The notes under the pieces were generated by a model, which worked only from the letters and a program-made list of their open reading frames with translations, did no database searches and was not told the origin of the DNA. Both the position numbers and the translations under genes were made by a program. 64,000 nucleotides of DNA, taken from NCBI GenBank assembly GCA_023428135.1, contig JAEYZG010000005.1:144409-208408 (forward strand). The letters run 5' to 3'. Source of the DNA: Bacteroidota bacterium (lineage in GTDB: Bacteria > Bacteroidota > Bacteroidia > Cytophagales > Cytophagaceae). Shown one piece after another: positions 10,047 to 17,134 of this stretch (position 1 is the first letter of the stretch; every line of letters starts with the position of its first letter).

Positions 10047-11330
10047 TCAATATTTAATGACAGGCTTTCCTACAGAAAAATTTAGTTCCTCAAATGCATT
10101 CATTCTGTTTGTCTGCAATTGGTTCATTTGAATTACAGAAGCTTTGTATGCTTCGTAAAAGTCTATGAATTCAATTAACGTTATATTTCGTTTTTCATAG
10201 TTTATAAGAATACCTCCAATAAGTCTGTCAAATTCACCGGTAAACTTATTATCAAAATTTGAATAGAGGTCATCGTACTCAATTGATCTGCTTAATGCTC
10301 CTGCGACCTCTGCTTCTACCCTGTTTTCATATTCCTCTGTTAGCACCTTACTTCTTTCAAATTTCTTTTTGGCTATTTCTATATTGCCCTGATTTCTGTT
10401 GAGCAATGGAAGATCCATTGCTATAGACACAGCATAATAATTTGGTATATAATTACCATTTCTGTCAAAGACCCCACCAAATCTAAGGTCTGGAACTGCA
10501 AGAGCTTTTTGGTATGCCAGGTTTTGTTCTTCATATTTTTGAGAAGATCTATACGCTTTCAAATCATACCTGTTTACGTTAGCTGAATCTATAAGGGATT
10601 GAAGGTTCACTTCTCTCACATTTAGACTATCGATCTGTTTCTTATCCAGTACAGGAGAAAAAAAAGACCTGGACTTGTCGTTCAGAAGGACATGCAGTGT
10701 AGTCTGTCTTAATGTAATCTGGGAAAGCAGATCTTTGCTTTCATTTTCCATGTTAAACAGGAATGCTTTAAGACGAATGATTTCTTTCAAAGGTATATTA
10801 CCCTTTTCATATTGTGTATGGTAAAGCTTTACAGTATTTCTCATCGTCCTTATCTCTTCTTGGAACATAAAATAAGATTGCTGAAGAAAATAAAGCTCTA
10901 TTATGTTTGTTCTTAGTTCATACTTAAGAGTTCGAAGGAGATCGAAAAACTGGTACTCTGCAATTTCAGCACTGGTATTCCCAAGCTTAATTCTTTTATT
11001 TCTCTTTCCTGCCAACATTACAAGCTGCGAGGCCTGAAGAATAAACTCCCCGGTTTTTGATGCATCGAAATATTTCTTTGTTTGAGGATTATAAACGTTT
11101 TGTTCATAATACACAGAAGGATTTTCCCACAACCGTGCCTGAAGAACCTGAGCCCTGGCAGCATCTATATCATACCTGGATGCTAATAATAATAGATTTT
11201 TTTCCAGAAACTTTTTATCCGCTTCTTCAACGGTGATTTTAACCGTATCTGAAAACACCTGATTTTGTCCAAAAACATCTGCACCAACTAATAGCTCAAT
11301 GCTTAGCAGTATGCTTAATAACCACTTCAT
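10047..11330 (-). CDS. TolC/CzcC-type outer-membrane efflux channel
   Basis: This is the outer-membrane factor of the tripartite pump. A cleavable signal peptide (residues 1-22, ending VFGQ) precedes two OEP repeats made of long alpha-helices. Short beta-strand segments interrupt them, as in DLRFGGVFDRNGNY, which match the barrel strands. At 427 residues it is normal for CzcC-like proteins. It is the first gene of the efflux operon, and its TGA (10047-10049) is 11 bp before the adaptor ATG. Upstream, at 11463-11524, sit a TTTG -7 box and four phased direct repeats that probably bind the adjacent response regulator. Confidence 0.9.
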   Translation of the reverse strand: MKWLLSILLSIELLVGADVFGQNQVFSDTVKITVEEADKKFLEKNLLLLASRYDIDAARAQVLQARLWENPSVYYEQNVYNPQTKKYFDASKTGEFILQASQLVMLAGKRNKRIKLGNTSAEIAEYQFFDLLRTLKYELRTNIIELYFLQQSYFMFQEEIRTMRNTVKLYHTQYEKGNIPLKEIIRLKAFLFNMENESKDLLSQITLRQTTLHVLLNDKSRSFFSPVLDKKQIDSLNVREVNLQSLIDSANVNRYDLKAYRSSQKYEEQNLAYQKALAVPDLRFGGVFDRNGNYIPNYYAVSIAMDLPLLNRNQGNIEIAKKKFERSKVLTEEYENRVEAEVAGALSRSIEYDDLYSNFDNKFTGEFDRLIGGILINYEKRNITLIEFIDFYEAYKASVIQMNQLQTNRMNAFEELNFSVGKPVIKY

Positions 11331-11462
11331 TATTTATGATTTTATCCCCTTTGTGTTATTTAAATCCCAAAAAAATGATGGATTCTGTAGTAATTCTGTC
11401 CTGTAAGACAAAATTCCCAGCATTAGTTTTATATAAGCTGGACCATTTCAGTCTTCCTTAGA

Positions 11463-11524
11463 CAAAGGTCTTTCTTTATAGTTAAAGGGTAATTAAAAGA
11501 GAATTAAAAGGACATTAAATAAAC
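11463..11524 (-). promoter_or_regulatory. Efflux-operon promoter with four phased 11-bp direct repeats
   Basis: Read on the plus strand, four units in exact 11-bp phase occupy 11481-11524: GTTAAAGGGTA, ATTAAAAGAGA, ATTAAAAGGAC, ATTAAATAAAC. Ten bases downstream in the direction of transcription lies GACCTTTG (11463-11470), close to the Bacteroidota -7 element TAnnTTTG. No -33 element is evident; the repeats occupy that region. OmpR/PhoB-family regulators are known to bind tandem repeats with an 11-bp period. The last repeat contains the histidine kinase stop codon (11515-11517). The same arrangement recurs at 14907-14968. Confidence 0.65.
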
Positions 11525-12879
11525 AATATCGGAAAAAAAATGTAGAAGGTTGTTCCCTTTTCTGGGATCGACTGAACCTCTATCCTTCCTCTATGGATAC
11601 TTACAATTTTCTTTGTAAGAGGCAGTCCGATTCCATGACCCTGGAGATTTACTGATCGTTCTGCTCTATAAAACGGTACAAATATATTTTTTAATTCCTC
11701 ATCACTTATTCCAAATCCTTTATCGGTGATAGCAATAGTGGCTTCATGATCATTAAAAGAAAAATCAATTACAACTTGTTTACCTTCGGAAAACTTAAGC
11801 GCATTGCCAATTATATTCAGAAAACACGTTAACAGTAGTTTTTCATTACCAAATACAACTGGTCCATTGGGATATGTCTTTGCCAGATTTAGACTCAAGC
11901 AAGCATCAGGCTTTCTTCTTAAAACTTCATCCGTAGCTTTCCTGATCGTTTCGCTTAGGTCAAGATTTCCCATAAGCACAGAATTTGTATCAATGCCTGT
12001 CTGAGCCAATTCCAAGAGATCATTGATAAGCTTGGTTAACTCTTTTGCTTCCTCCAATGAAGACTTTAAAATCTCTTTATATTCATCTACTGTTCTGTCT
12101 TTCATTAAAGCTACACTGATTTCACCAGTAATAGTAGTAAGTGGAGTTCGTAATTCATGCGAGGCATTGGACACAAAAGTCTTTTGCAAATCAAAAGCTG
12201 TTTCAATCCTTGTAAACATGGTATTGAAGGTGATTGCAAGATCTGATATTTCATCTTTGCCATTTCCTTCATCTACTCTCAAGTGTAGACTGGATGCCGA
12301 TATTTTTTGCACCTGACTAACAACTTTCTGGATAGGCTTTAGTGCTTCCCTTGCAAAAATCTGTCCTAAGAAATAAACAATAATGAGTGATATGAAATAT
12401 CCGAATGTGAGTACAACTTCTAGGTTCTTTAGCTTTTTATGACCATACCAATCAATCGCACTTGCAACAATAAAAAAATCTCCCTGATTGTCAGAATAAA
12501 AAACTCCTACTATTTGTCTGTTTCCATCTTCATAACTTAAACTCCCTTCTTCCTGAATCTTGCTTAACCACTTCTTATCCAAAGGATAATTTATAGTATC
12601 ATCTATAAAAACAGGATTATAGTTTTTATCATATATCCTTACAAATTCTGAAGGAAGTGATTTGAGATGGTTTCTTCTCAGGATCTTTAATAATCTTGCA
12701 TCAATTTCATCTACTTCAAGGTACATCCTTGCAGTATTAAGCGCCCTTTCTTCAAGGCGATCTTCAAAAACATTGTATCTGTTGATTTCAGAAAGATAAA
12801 ATACAGCTATGCTGAAAATAAGCAAAACCAGTGCAACTATACCTGTAAACTTTAAAGTCAGTTTACTTCTTATCTTCAT
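11515..12879 (-). CDS. Sensor histidine kinase of the metal-efflux two-component system
   Basis: An inner-membrane kinase of 454 residues. TM1 is at about 9-29, the periplasmic sensor at 30-150, TM2 at about 155-175 and HAMP at about 176-228. The HisKA domain has the phosphorylation site NASHELRTP (His241). HATPase_c has the N box (NIIGNALKFS), G1 (DKGFGIS) and G2 (GHGIGLPLTKK). Its reading frame begins 1 bp after the response regulator stop, so the pair is co-transcribed and probably translationally coupled. The small periplasmic domain has no His/Met/Cys cluster that would name the metal. Placement just upstream of the pump operon argues that the pair controls it. Confidence 0.93.
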   Translation of the reverse strand: MKIRSKLTLKFTGIVALVLLIFSIAVFYLSEINRYNVFEDRLEERALNTARMYLEVDEIDARLLKILRRNHLKSLPSEFVRIYDKNYNPVFIDDTINYPLDKKWLSKIQEEGSLSYEDGNRQIVGVFYSDNQGDFFIVASAIDWYGHKKLKNLEVVLTFGYFISLIIVYFLGQIFAREALKPIQKVVSQVQKISASSLHLRVDEGNGKDEISDLAITFNTMFTRIETAFDLQKTFVSNASHELRTPLTTITGEISVALMKDRTVDEYKEILKSSLEEAKELTKLINDLLELAQTGIDTNSVLMGNLDLSETIRKATDEVLRRKPDACLSLNLAKTYPNGPVVFGNEKLLLTCFLNIIGNALKFSEGKQVVIDFSFNDHEATIAITDKGFGISDEELKNIFVPFYRAERSVNLQGHGIGLPLTKKIVSIHRGRIEVQSIPEKGTTFYIFFPILFI

Positions 12880-12880
12880 A

Positions 12881-13561
12881 TTAGTCTTCCACTTTTAATA
12901 CATAACCCATACCTACAAGAGTATGAATAAGCTTAGGAGAAAAGTCTTTGTCTAATTTTTTTCTTAAAAAATTGATATAGACATCGATAACATTGGTACC
13001 GGTATCAAATGAGATTTCCCAAACTTTTTCTGCAATGTCTACTCTGGAAATAACTCTTCCCTTATTCTTCAAAAGGTATTCGAGCAAAGAAAATTCTTTA
13101 GCTGTTAAATCAATCTTCTTTCCGGATCTGATAACTGTTTTGGTATCAGTATCCATTTCCAGATCAGCAATTTTATACTTTGTTCCTCCAGAATTTTGTA
13201 AAGTGGTCCTTCTCGAAAGTGCTCTGAGGCGCGCAAGTAATTCAGGGAATTCAAAAGGTTTTACCAGATAGTCATCTGCACCGGCATCTAATCCTGTGAC
13301 TTTATTATCAATAGTGCCCAAAGCAGTGAGGATTAAAACAGGAGCCTGGATATTAGCTGCTCTGAGATCTTTGCAAAGTTGAACTCCATTAATCTGCGGC
13401 AAATTGATATCCAGAATAAACAACTCATAAGGATTAGATAAAGCCATCTGTTTACCTGTATATCCATCATATGCAACTGTTACTTCGTGCAATTGCTCCT
13501 CAAGCCCCTTTTTGATAAAGGATGCTACTTTTATTTCATCTTCAACCAAAAGTATTTTCAT
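12881..13561 (-). CDS. OmpR-family response regulator of the metal-efflux system
   Basis: The 226-residue product has an N-terminal receiver with the acidic pair Glu7-Asp8, the phospho-acceptor Asp51 in FILDINLP, a Thr in LILTALG and the Lys in DYLVKPFEF. A winged-helix DNA-binding domain (about 130-226) ends in the usual GMGYVLKVED. It is a CusR/CopR/CzcR-like regulator by architecture and position. The likely targets are the phased TTAAAA repeats at 11481-11524 and 14925-14968. A stable stem-loop lies 13 bp upstream of its ATG (13575-13607). Confidence 0.94.
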   Translation of the reverse strand: MKILLVEDEIKVASFIKKGLEEQLHEVTVAYDGYTGKQMALSNPYELFILDINLPQINGVQLCKDLRAANIQAPVLILTALGTIDNKVTGLDAGADDYLVKPFEFPELLARLRALSRRTTLQNSGGTKYKIADLEMDTDTKTVIRSGKKIDLTAKEFSLLEYLLKNKGRVISRVDIAEKVWEISFDTGTNVIDVYINFLRKKLDKDFSPKLIHTLVGMGYVLKVED

Positions 13562-13574
13562 AAGTCAAAAGAAT

Positions 13575-13607
13575 AAGGCAGTACAAAGAATATAAATGTA
13601 CTGCCTT
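13575..13607. promoter_or_regulatory. Stem-loop immediately upstream of the response regulator gene
   Basis: Perfect 11-bp arms AAGGCAGTACA and TGTACTGCCTT flank an 11-nt loop. On the plus strand a run of T follows, like an intrinsic terminator, yet no plus-strand gene lies upstream. On the minus strand it would sit in the leader of the response regulator mRNA, or end readthrough from the gene at 13849-14790. Confidence 0.5.
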
Positions 13608-13634
13608 TTTTTTAATTTAAATGATACTATTTTA

Positions 13635-13850
13635 AAGTTGGAAGCTAAAAGCTTAAAGTTAAAAGTAATATTACTTTAAAACTCAAAGAAAATATCTACA
13701 TGCTATTTTCGATAACCAATCACTCTGTATAGGGCTATCACCCATGCTGAAAATATCCTCCCTCAGGGGCTTGGTTAATAGAAGAATTAACAGGTTAAGT
13801 ATCCTTAAATCTTAAACTACTTTAAACTTTTAGCTTTTAGCTTACAACTT
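13635..13850. repeat. MITE-like element with ~33-bp terminal inverted repeats
   Basis: The left end begins AAGTTGGAAGCTAAAAGC at 13635. The right end (13818-13850), reverse complemented, begins AAGTTGTAAGCTAAAAGC, and the similarity continues for about 33 bp with a few mismatches. The ~150-bp core has no ORF; it contains short G- and C-run sequences such as AGGGCTATCACCC and CCTCAGGGG. The right end overlaps the stop codon of the coiled-coil gene. The element resembles a small non-autonomous mobile repeat, but a second genomic copy would be needed to prove it. Confidence 0.45.
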
Positions 13851-14790
13851 ATTTAAGTCTTATCTGAGAAGATCCGCAGTAGAATCCATCGCAGTAAAAT
13901 TCAACTTTATATAATCCCTTTGCATTTTTATCATTTGCAAAATCATAGAACATATCTACCTTAAGATTTTCATTGTTATAATCCACTTGTTTTGAAATAC
14001 TGTAAGGCAAGGTAACATTACTGTCCGTATTGTTAAAGGTGCCAGACTCAGATACAGGAGCAGGAAGCGTTTCTCCTTTTGGATTTATTATTCTTGCGTA
14101 AATTGTTTTGGTTCCTTGTTCTGCAACTTTGTTCTCGACGAGATCAAAAGAGAATGTTAGTCTGTCTACTTTACCAGCATTGCTATTTTTAACAAGCTTC
14201 CCTGATTTAGCTTTTTTGAATCCCAGAGTAGTTGCACTTTCAACTCTTAAAACAGAAGCGATCTCAACCTTTCTTTCCATCTCTGAATACCTTGCAGAAA
14301 GGTCATCCAATTTATCCTGAAGATTTTCGTTATCTCTTCTTAATTCATCATTCTGACTGGAAAGAAGGCCCAGCCGGTCTTCCAATTCCTTGATCCTGTT
14401 AAAGTAACCTGATTTAATCTTTTTGAGTTCAGCAACCTGCTTCTGCACTTTCTTAAGGGAAGCATTATCCTTTATAAGTAAGGAAATTTTCTTTGACTTG
14501 CCATTGATATCTTCTTTAGCAGAAACAAGCAAACGATCCAGTTCTTTATTTCTTCCCTGCATTGAAGAAAGCTCTTCATTAATCTGCTTGAGGTCACTCT
14601 TCAGTTTCTTACCTATGCTTTCAAGGCTTTCGATCTGCTGAACCTTTTCTGCATTTTCCGCTTTAAGCTGACCGTTATCAACATACAGAACTGTACTTCC
14701 GGCAAAAAGCCCTGCCATAATAGCTCCGGTTGCAGCCAATGCAATTACCTGATTTTTTTTGTTTTTGTTTTCGTTTTGTGACGATGTCAT
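13849..14790 (-). CDS. Coiled-coil inner-membrane protein of unknown function
   Basis: The 313-residue product has a short charged N-terminus rich in Asn and Lys, one membrane span (about 15-35), and a long heptad-rich coiled coil (about 37-170). A C-terminal beta domain (about 175-313) contains phrases such as YARIINPKGETLP and YKVEFYCDGFYCG. That domain looks like one found in Bacteroidota proteins that follow a coiled coil. I do not recognise a named function. The topology predicts a coiled coil facing the periplasm. Its promoter region carries the same phased repeats, at the same distance from a TTTG box, as the metal-efflux operon, so it may belong to the same regulon. Confidence 0.8.
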   Translation of the reverse strand: MTSSQNENKNKKNQVIALAATGAIMAGLFAGSTVLYVDNGQLKAENAEKVQQIESLESIGKKLKSDLKQINEELSSMQGRNKELDRLLVSAKEDINGKSKKISLLIKDNASLKKVQKQVAELKKIKSGYFNRIKELEDRLGLLSSQNDELRRDNENLQDKLDDLSARYSEMERKVEIASVLRVESATTLGFKKAKSGKLVKNSNAGKVDRLTFSFDLVENKVAEQGTKTIYARIINPKGETLPAPVSESGTFNNTDSNVTLPYSISKQVDYNNENLKVDMFYDFANDKNAKGLYKVEFYCDGFYCGSSQIRLK

Positions 14791-14906
14791 AATACCCTGT
14801 ATTTAATGTGTTTTTAATATTGGAGATAATAATTGTGCAGGAAAACTGTAACACATTTATAATCAGTAGAGGTATAGTCAAATAGCCAGGTAGTTTTTTA
14901 TAAGGT

Positions 14907-14968
14907 CAAAGAAAATTTATATGGTTTAAAACAGTGTTAAAAGAGCCTTAAAATGAGATTAAAAGACA
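14907..14968 (-). promoter_or_regulatory. Promoter of the coiled-coil gene with four phased 11-bp direct repeats
   Basis: Four in-phase units on the plus strand: TTTAAAACAGT (14925-14935), GTTAAAAGAGC (14936-14946), CTTAAAATGAG (14947-14957), ATTAAAAGACA (14958-14968). A -7-like box TTTCTTTG (14907-14914, minus strand) lies exactly 10 nt away, the same spacing as in the efflux promoter. Two further TTAACAGTT copies, 17 bp apart (14972 and 14989), lie toward the divergent gene at 15008 and might serve it. Confidence 0.6.
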
Positions 14969-15007
14969 TGATTAACAGTTTAAGATTCTTAACAGTTGTT
15001 TTAATAA

Positions 15008-15346
15008 ATGAATAATCCTATGAAAAGATTATTATCACTAATTCCAATGCTTGCAATAATGCAACTGTCGTTTGCACAAGCTATTGAAAGAAAAAAGAAA
15101 ACGAATCTGGAATTTTATTATTGCGACCCGAATCATGTAAGTTATGATGCCTGTACATCAAAAACAGAGGAGTTTTTCTTTTTCAAAACGAGGGACCTGG
15201 GCTGCGTTGTAAATAAAAAAGTTGAAAAGGCTTTAGCAAGAAACAATAAAAAGACAGACAAAAAGTTGAAAAAAATGTATGGGTATAACTGGAGACAACG
15301 GTTTAATGAACGGGTAGATGAATGTAGAAGAGGCAAAAGTTCTTAA
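15008..15346 (+). CDS. Small exported protein of unknown function
   Basis: The 112-residue product has a signal peptide ending around LSFAQ (residue 24), a basic mature part and four Cys (in YYCDPNH, YDACTSK, LGCVV and DECRR). Two adjacent aromatic/acidic patches and a Lys-rich middle follow. I recognise no family. The paired cysteines and its position beside the metal-responsive block make a periplasmic metal-binding or stress protein possible, but that is inference. An alternative start is the Met codon at 15020. The stop codon overlaps the stop of the convergent gene, inside a shared terminator hairpin. Confidence 0.6.
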   Translation: MNNPMKRLLSLIPMLAIMQLSFAQAIERKKKTNLEFYYCDPNHVSYDACTSKTEEFFFFKTRDLGCVVNKKVEKALARNNKKTDKKLKKMYGYNWRQRFNERVDECRRGKSS

Positions 15347-15357
15347 CTTTTGCCTCT
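15329..15357. terminator. Bidirectional terminator formed by two overlapping gene ends
   Basis: Perfect 13-bp arms AGAGGCAAAAGTT / AACTTTTGCCTCT surround a CTT loop. The two convergent stop codons (15344-15346 plus, 15343-15345 minus) overlap at the loop and the base of the right arm. On the plus strand TTGTTTTT follows. Confidence 0.8.
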
Positions 15358-16737
15358 TTGTTTTTCAACATATGTCTTTTCTTCCTTAAACTCCCTTACA
15401 CAGGCAGATCGAGACCATGGTCTTATAATTAATCTTGTAGCTCTGTCAAAAGTAAAATAGTTCCATATCCAGTTTACAAATGTTGTCACTTTATTTCTGA
15501 AACCGATTAGAAAGAGCAAGTGCACAAACATCCAGACAAACCAAGCAAATATCCCTGAGAATTTAAAATTTTTGAGATCCACTACAGCCTTATTTCTTCC
15601 CACTGTAGCCATGCTTCCCTTGTCATTATATTCAAATGGTTTTAAAACACCACCTTTTAATATTGTCTGCAGGTTTTTCGCTGCAAGTTTACCTTGTTGA
15701 ATAGCTACTTGGGCCAGCATAGGATACCCTTTCGGATTTCTTTCCTTGATCATTAAAGCCACATCACCGATAGCCAGTATATTATCATATCCTTCAATTC
15801 TATTATAAGCATCGACAACATAGCGACCTGCTTTTATGGATTCACGATTTAAACCCTCAAGACTATTACCTGTAACTCCGGCAGCCCATATAACTGTCTC
15901 GGAGAGGATTTCTGAGCCATTCTGCAGCTTTACATTAAAACCATCAAAAGATTTTACGGCCGCATTTAAATGGACTATAATTCCCAATTCTTTCAGATAT
16001 TTCAAAGCTTTTTCTCCAGCATTATCTGACATTCCAAACAACAGTCTAGGACCAGCTTCCACAAGGTGAATTGCCATCTGAGAAAAATCAAGTTCCGGAA
16101 TATCTTTCGGCAAGACATACTTTCTCAATTCTGAAAGTGCACCAGCCAACTCAACGCCAGTAGGTCCTCCGCCCACAATAACAATATCGACAGTACTGCT
16201 GAACTCCTTAGGGTCATCAATCAGCAATGCTTTCTCATAGTTTTGGAGGATTTTACTTCTCAGGTCAAGTGCTTCTGAAACTTTTTTCATAGGCATTGCC
16301 AGCGCCTTAAAGTCCTCCATTCCATAGTAATTACTCTTTGATCCGGTTGCTATAACCAAATAATCATATTTAAGATGGCCTATAGATGTTTCAATGCAAT
16401 TCCTTTCAGGACTAATCCTCTCCACTTCTGTAAGTCTGAAATAAAAATCGTCATAACCTTTAAATATTTTCCTTAATGGCGAAGCAATAGAATCCGGCTC
16501 AAGACCGGCTGTAGCCACCTGGTATAATAAAGGCTGAAAGGTGTGATAATTATGCCTGTCCAGAAGTACAATCTGGAACTTACCAGAATACTTAAGTTCT
16601 TTAATAAGCTCAATTCCGCCAAATCCACCTCCTATTATTACAAGTCTGGGTTTGGGAGAATTTGGAATGTTCATAAATTGAATCCTTTTTTCAGAAGGAT
16701 CACCTTTACCTTTCTCCGGCTGTTGAATAAAGTCCAT
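15343..16737 (-). CDS. Type II NADH:quinone oxidoreductase-like FAD/NAD(P) oxidoreductase
   Basis: A monotopic flavoprotein that passes electrons from NADH to the quinone pool without pumping protons. The FAD-binding dinucleotide fold VIIGGGFGGIE is near the N-terminus, the NADH-binding fold VIVGGGPTGVELAG near residue 190, and the second FAD motif ILAIGDVAL near 320. A C-terminal hydrophobic and aromatic segment (FAWFVWMFVHLLFLIGF) fits membrane attachment. At 464 residues it is slightly long for NDH-2. The first 21 residues are hydrophilic, and the Met at 16674 (MNIPNSPKP) is an equally good start. Confidence 0.88.
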   Translation of the reverse strand: MDFIQQPEKGKGDPSEKRIQFMNIPNSPKPRLVIIGGGFGGIELIKELKYSGKFQIVLLDRHNYHTFQPLLYQVATAGLEPDSIASPLRKIFKGYDDFYFRLTEVERISPERNCIETSIGHLKYDYLVIATGSKSNYYGMEDFKALAMPMKKVSEALDLRSKILQNYEKALLIDDPKEFSSTVDIVIVGGGPTGVELAGALSELRKYVLPKDIPELDFSQMAIHLVEAGPRLLFGMSDNAGEKALKYLKELGIIVHLNAAVKSFDGFNVKLQNGSEILSETVIWAAGVTGNSLEGLNRESIKAGRYVVDAYNRIEGYDNILAIGDVALMIKERNPKGYPMLAQVAIQQGKLAAKNLQTILKGGVLKPFEYNDKGSMATVGRNKAVVDLKNFKFSGIFAWFVWMFVHLLFLIGFRNKVTTFVNWIWNYFTFDRATRLIIRPWSRSACVREFKEEKTYVEKQRGKS

Positions 16738-16911
16738 ATCTTATTGCCATTATCTTTAAGAAGAACCATATGAAAATGGCTAACGTTCCCAAAAAGGACA
16801 GCAACAGTTGGGAGCAACAGCAACAATATACACAGATAATTGAAATAGGAACTTTTGAGAATAGGTCAATAATGTATAATCCAATCAAAAAAAGAGATTT
16901 CCATGAAGAGA

Positions 16912-16941
16912 AAAGGAAGAACTATTTTAAGTTCTTCCTTT
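16912..16941. terminator. Duplicated copy of the uvrA terminator hairpin
   Basis: The 12-bp perfect arms AAAGGAAGAACT / AGTTCTTCCTTT with a 6-nt loop are the same stem as at 17106-17134. It stands 170 bp downstream of the uvrA stop. Confidence 0.65.
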
Positions 16942-17105
16942 AAAAATTTCGCAGTATAACTTCTTTTGTCCTTTGCTACTACCTACAGGACAGCAAGAGT
17001 TGGGAGCAACAGCAACAAAATACACATATATTTGAATTGGGAACTTGTGAGCAAAGGTCCTTAATGTATAATCCAATAAGAAATGGGGAATTTCTAAGAT
17101 GAGAA

Positions 17106-17134
17106 AAAGGAAGAACTATTTAAGTTCTTCCTTT
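17106..17134 (-). terminator. uvrA terminator overlapping its last codons
   Basis: Perfect 12-bp arms with a 5-nt ATTTA loop. On the minus strand the first arm encodes Lys-Glu-Glu-Leu, the stop codon sits in the loop and start of the second arm, and a TTTTT run follows. Confidence 0.75.

Noticed and set aside
5776..13561. Copper-specific CusCBA-CusRS system
   Set aside because: The RND helix-4 motif is of the divalent-cation type and no Met-rich copper features are seen in the adaptor or sensor.
13635..13680. Autoregulatory phased repeats upstream of the response regulator
   Set aside because: TTAAAA-like words occur here, but their spacing (13, 8, 6 bp) is irregular and they are better explained as the end of the inverted-repeat element.
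14678..14881. 67-codon frame overlapping the start of the coiled-coil gene
   Set aside because: It shares sequence with the coiled-coil gene N-terminus in another frame and its upstream promoter; it shows no independent coding sign.
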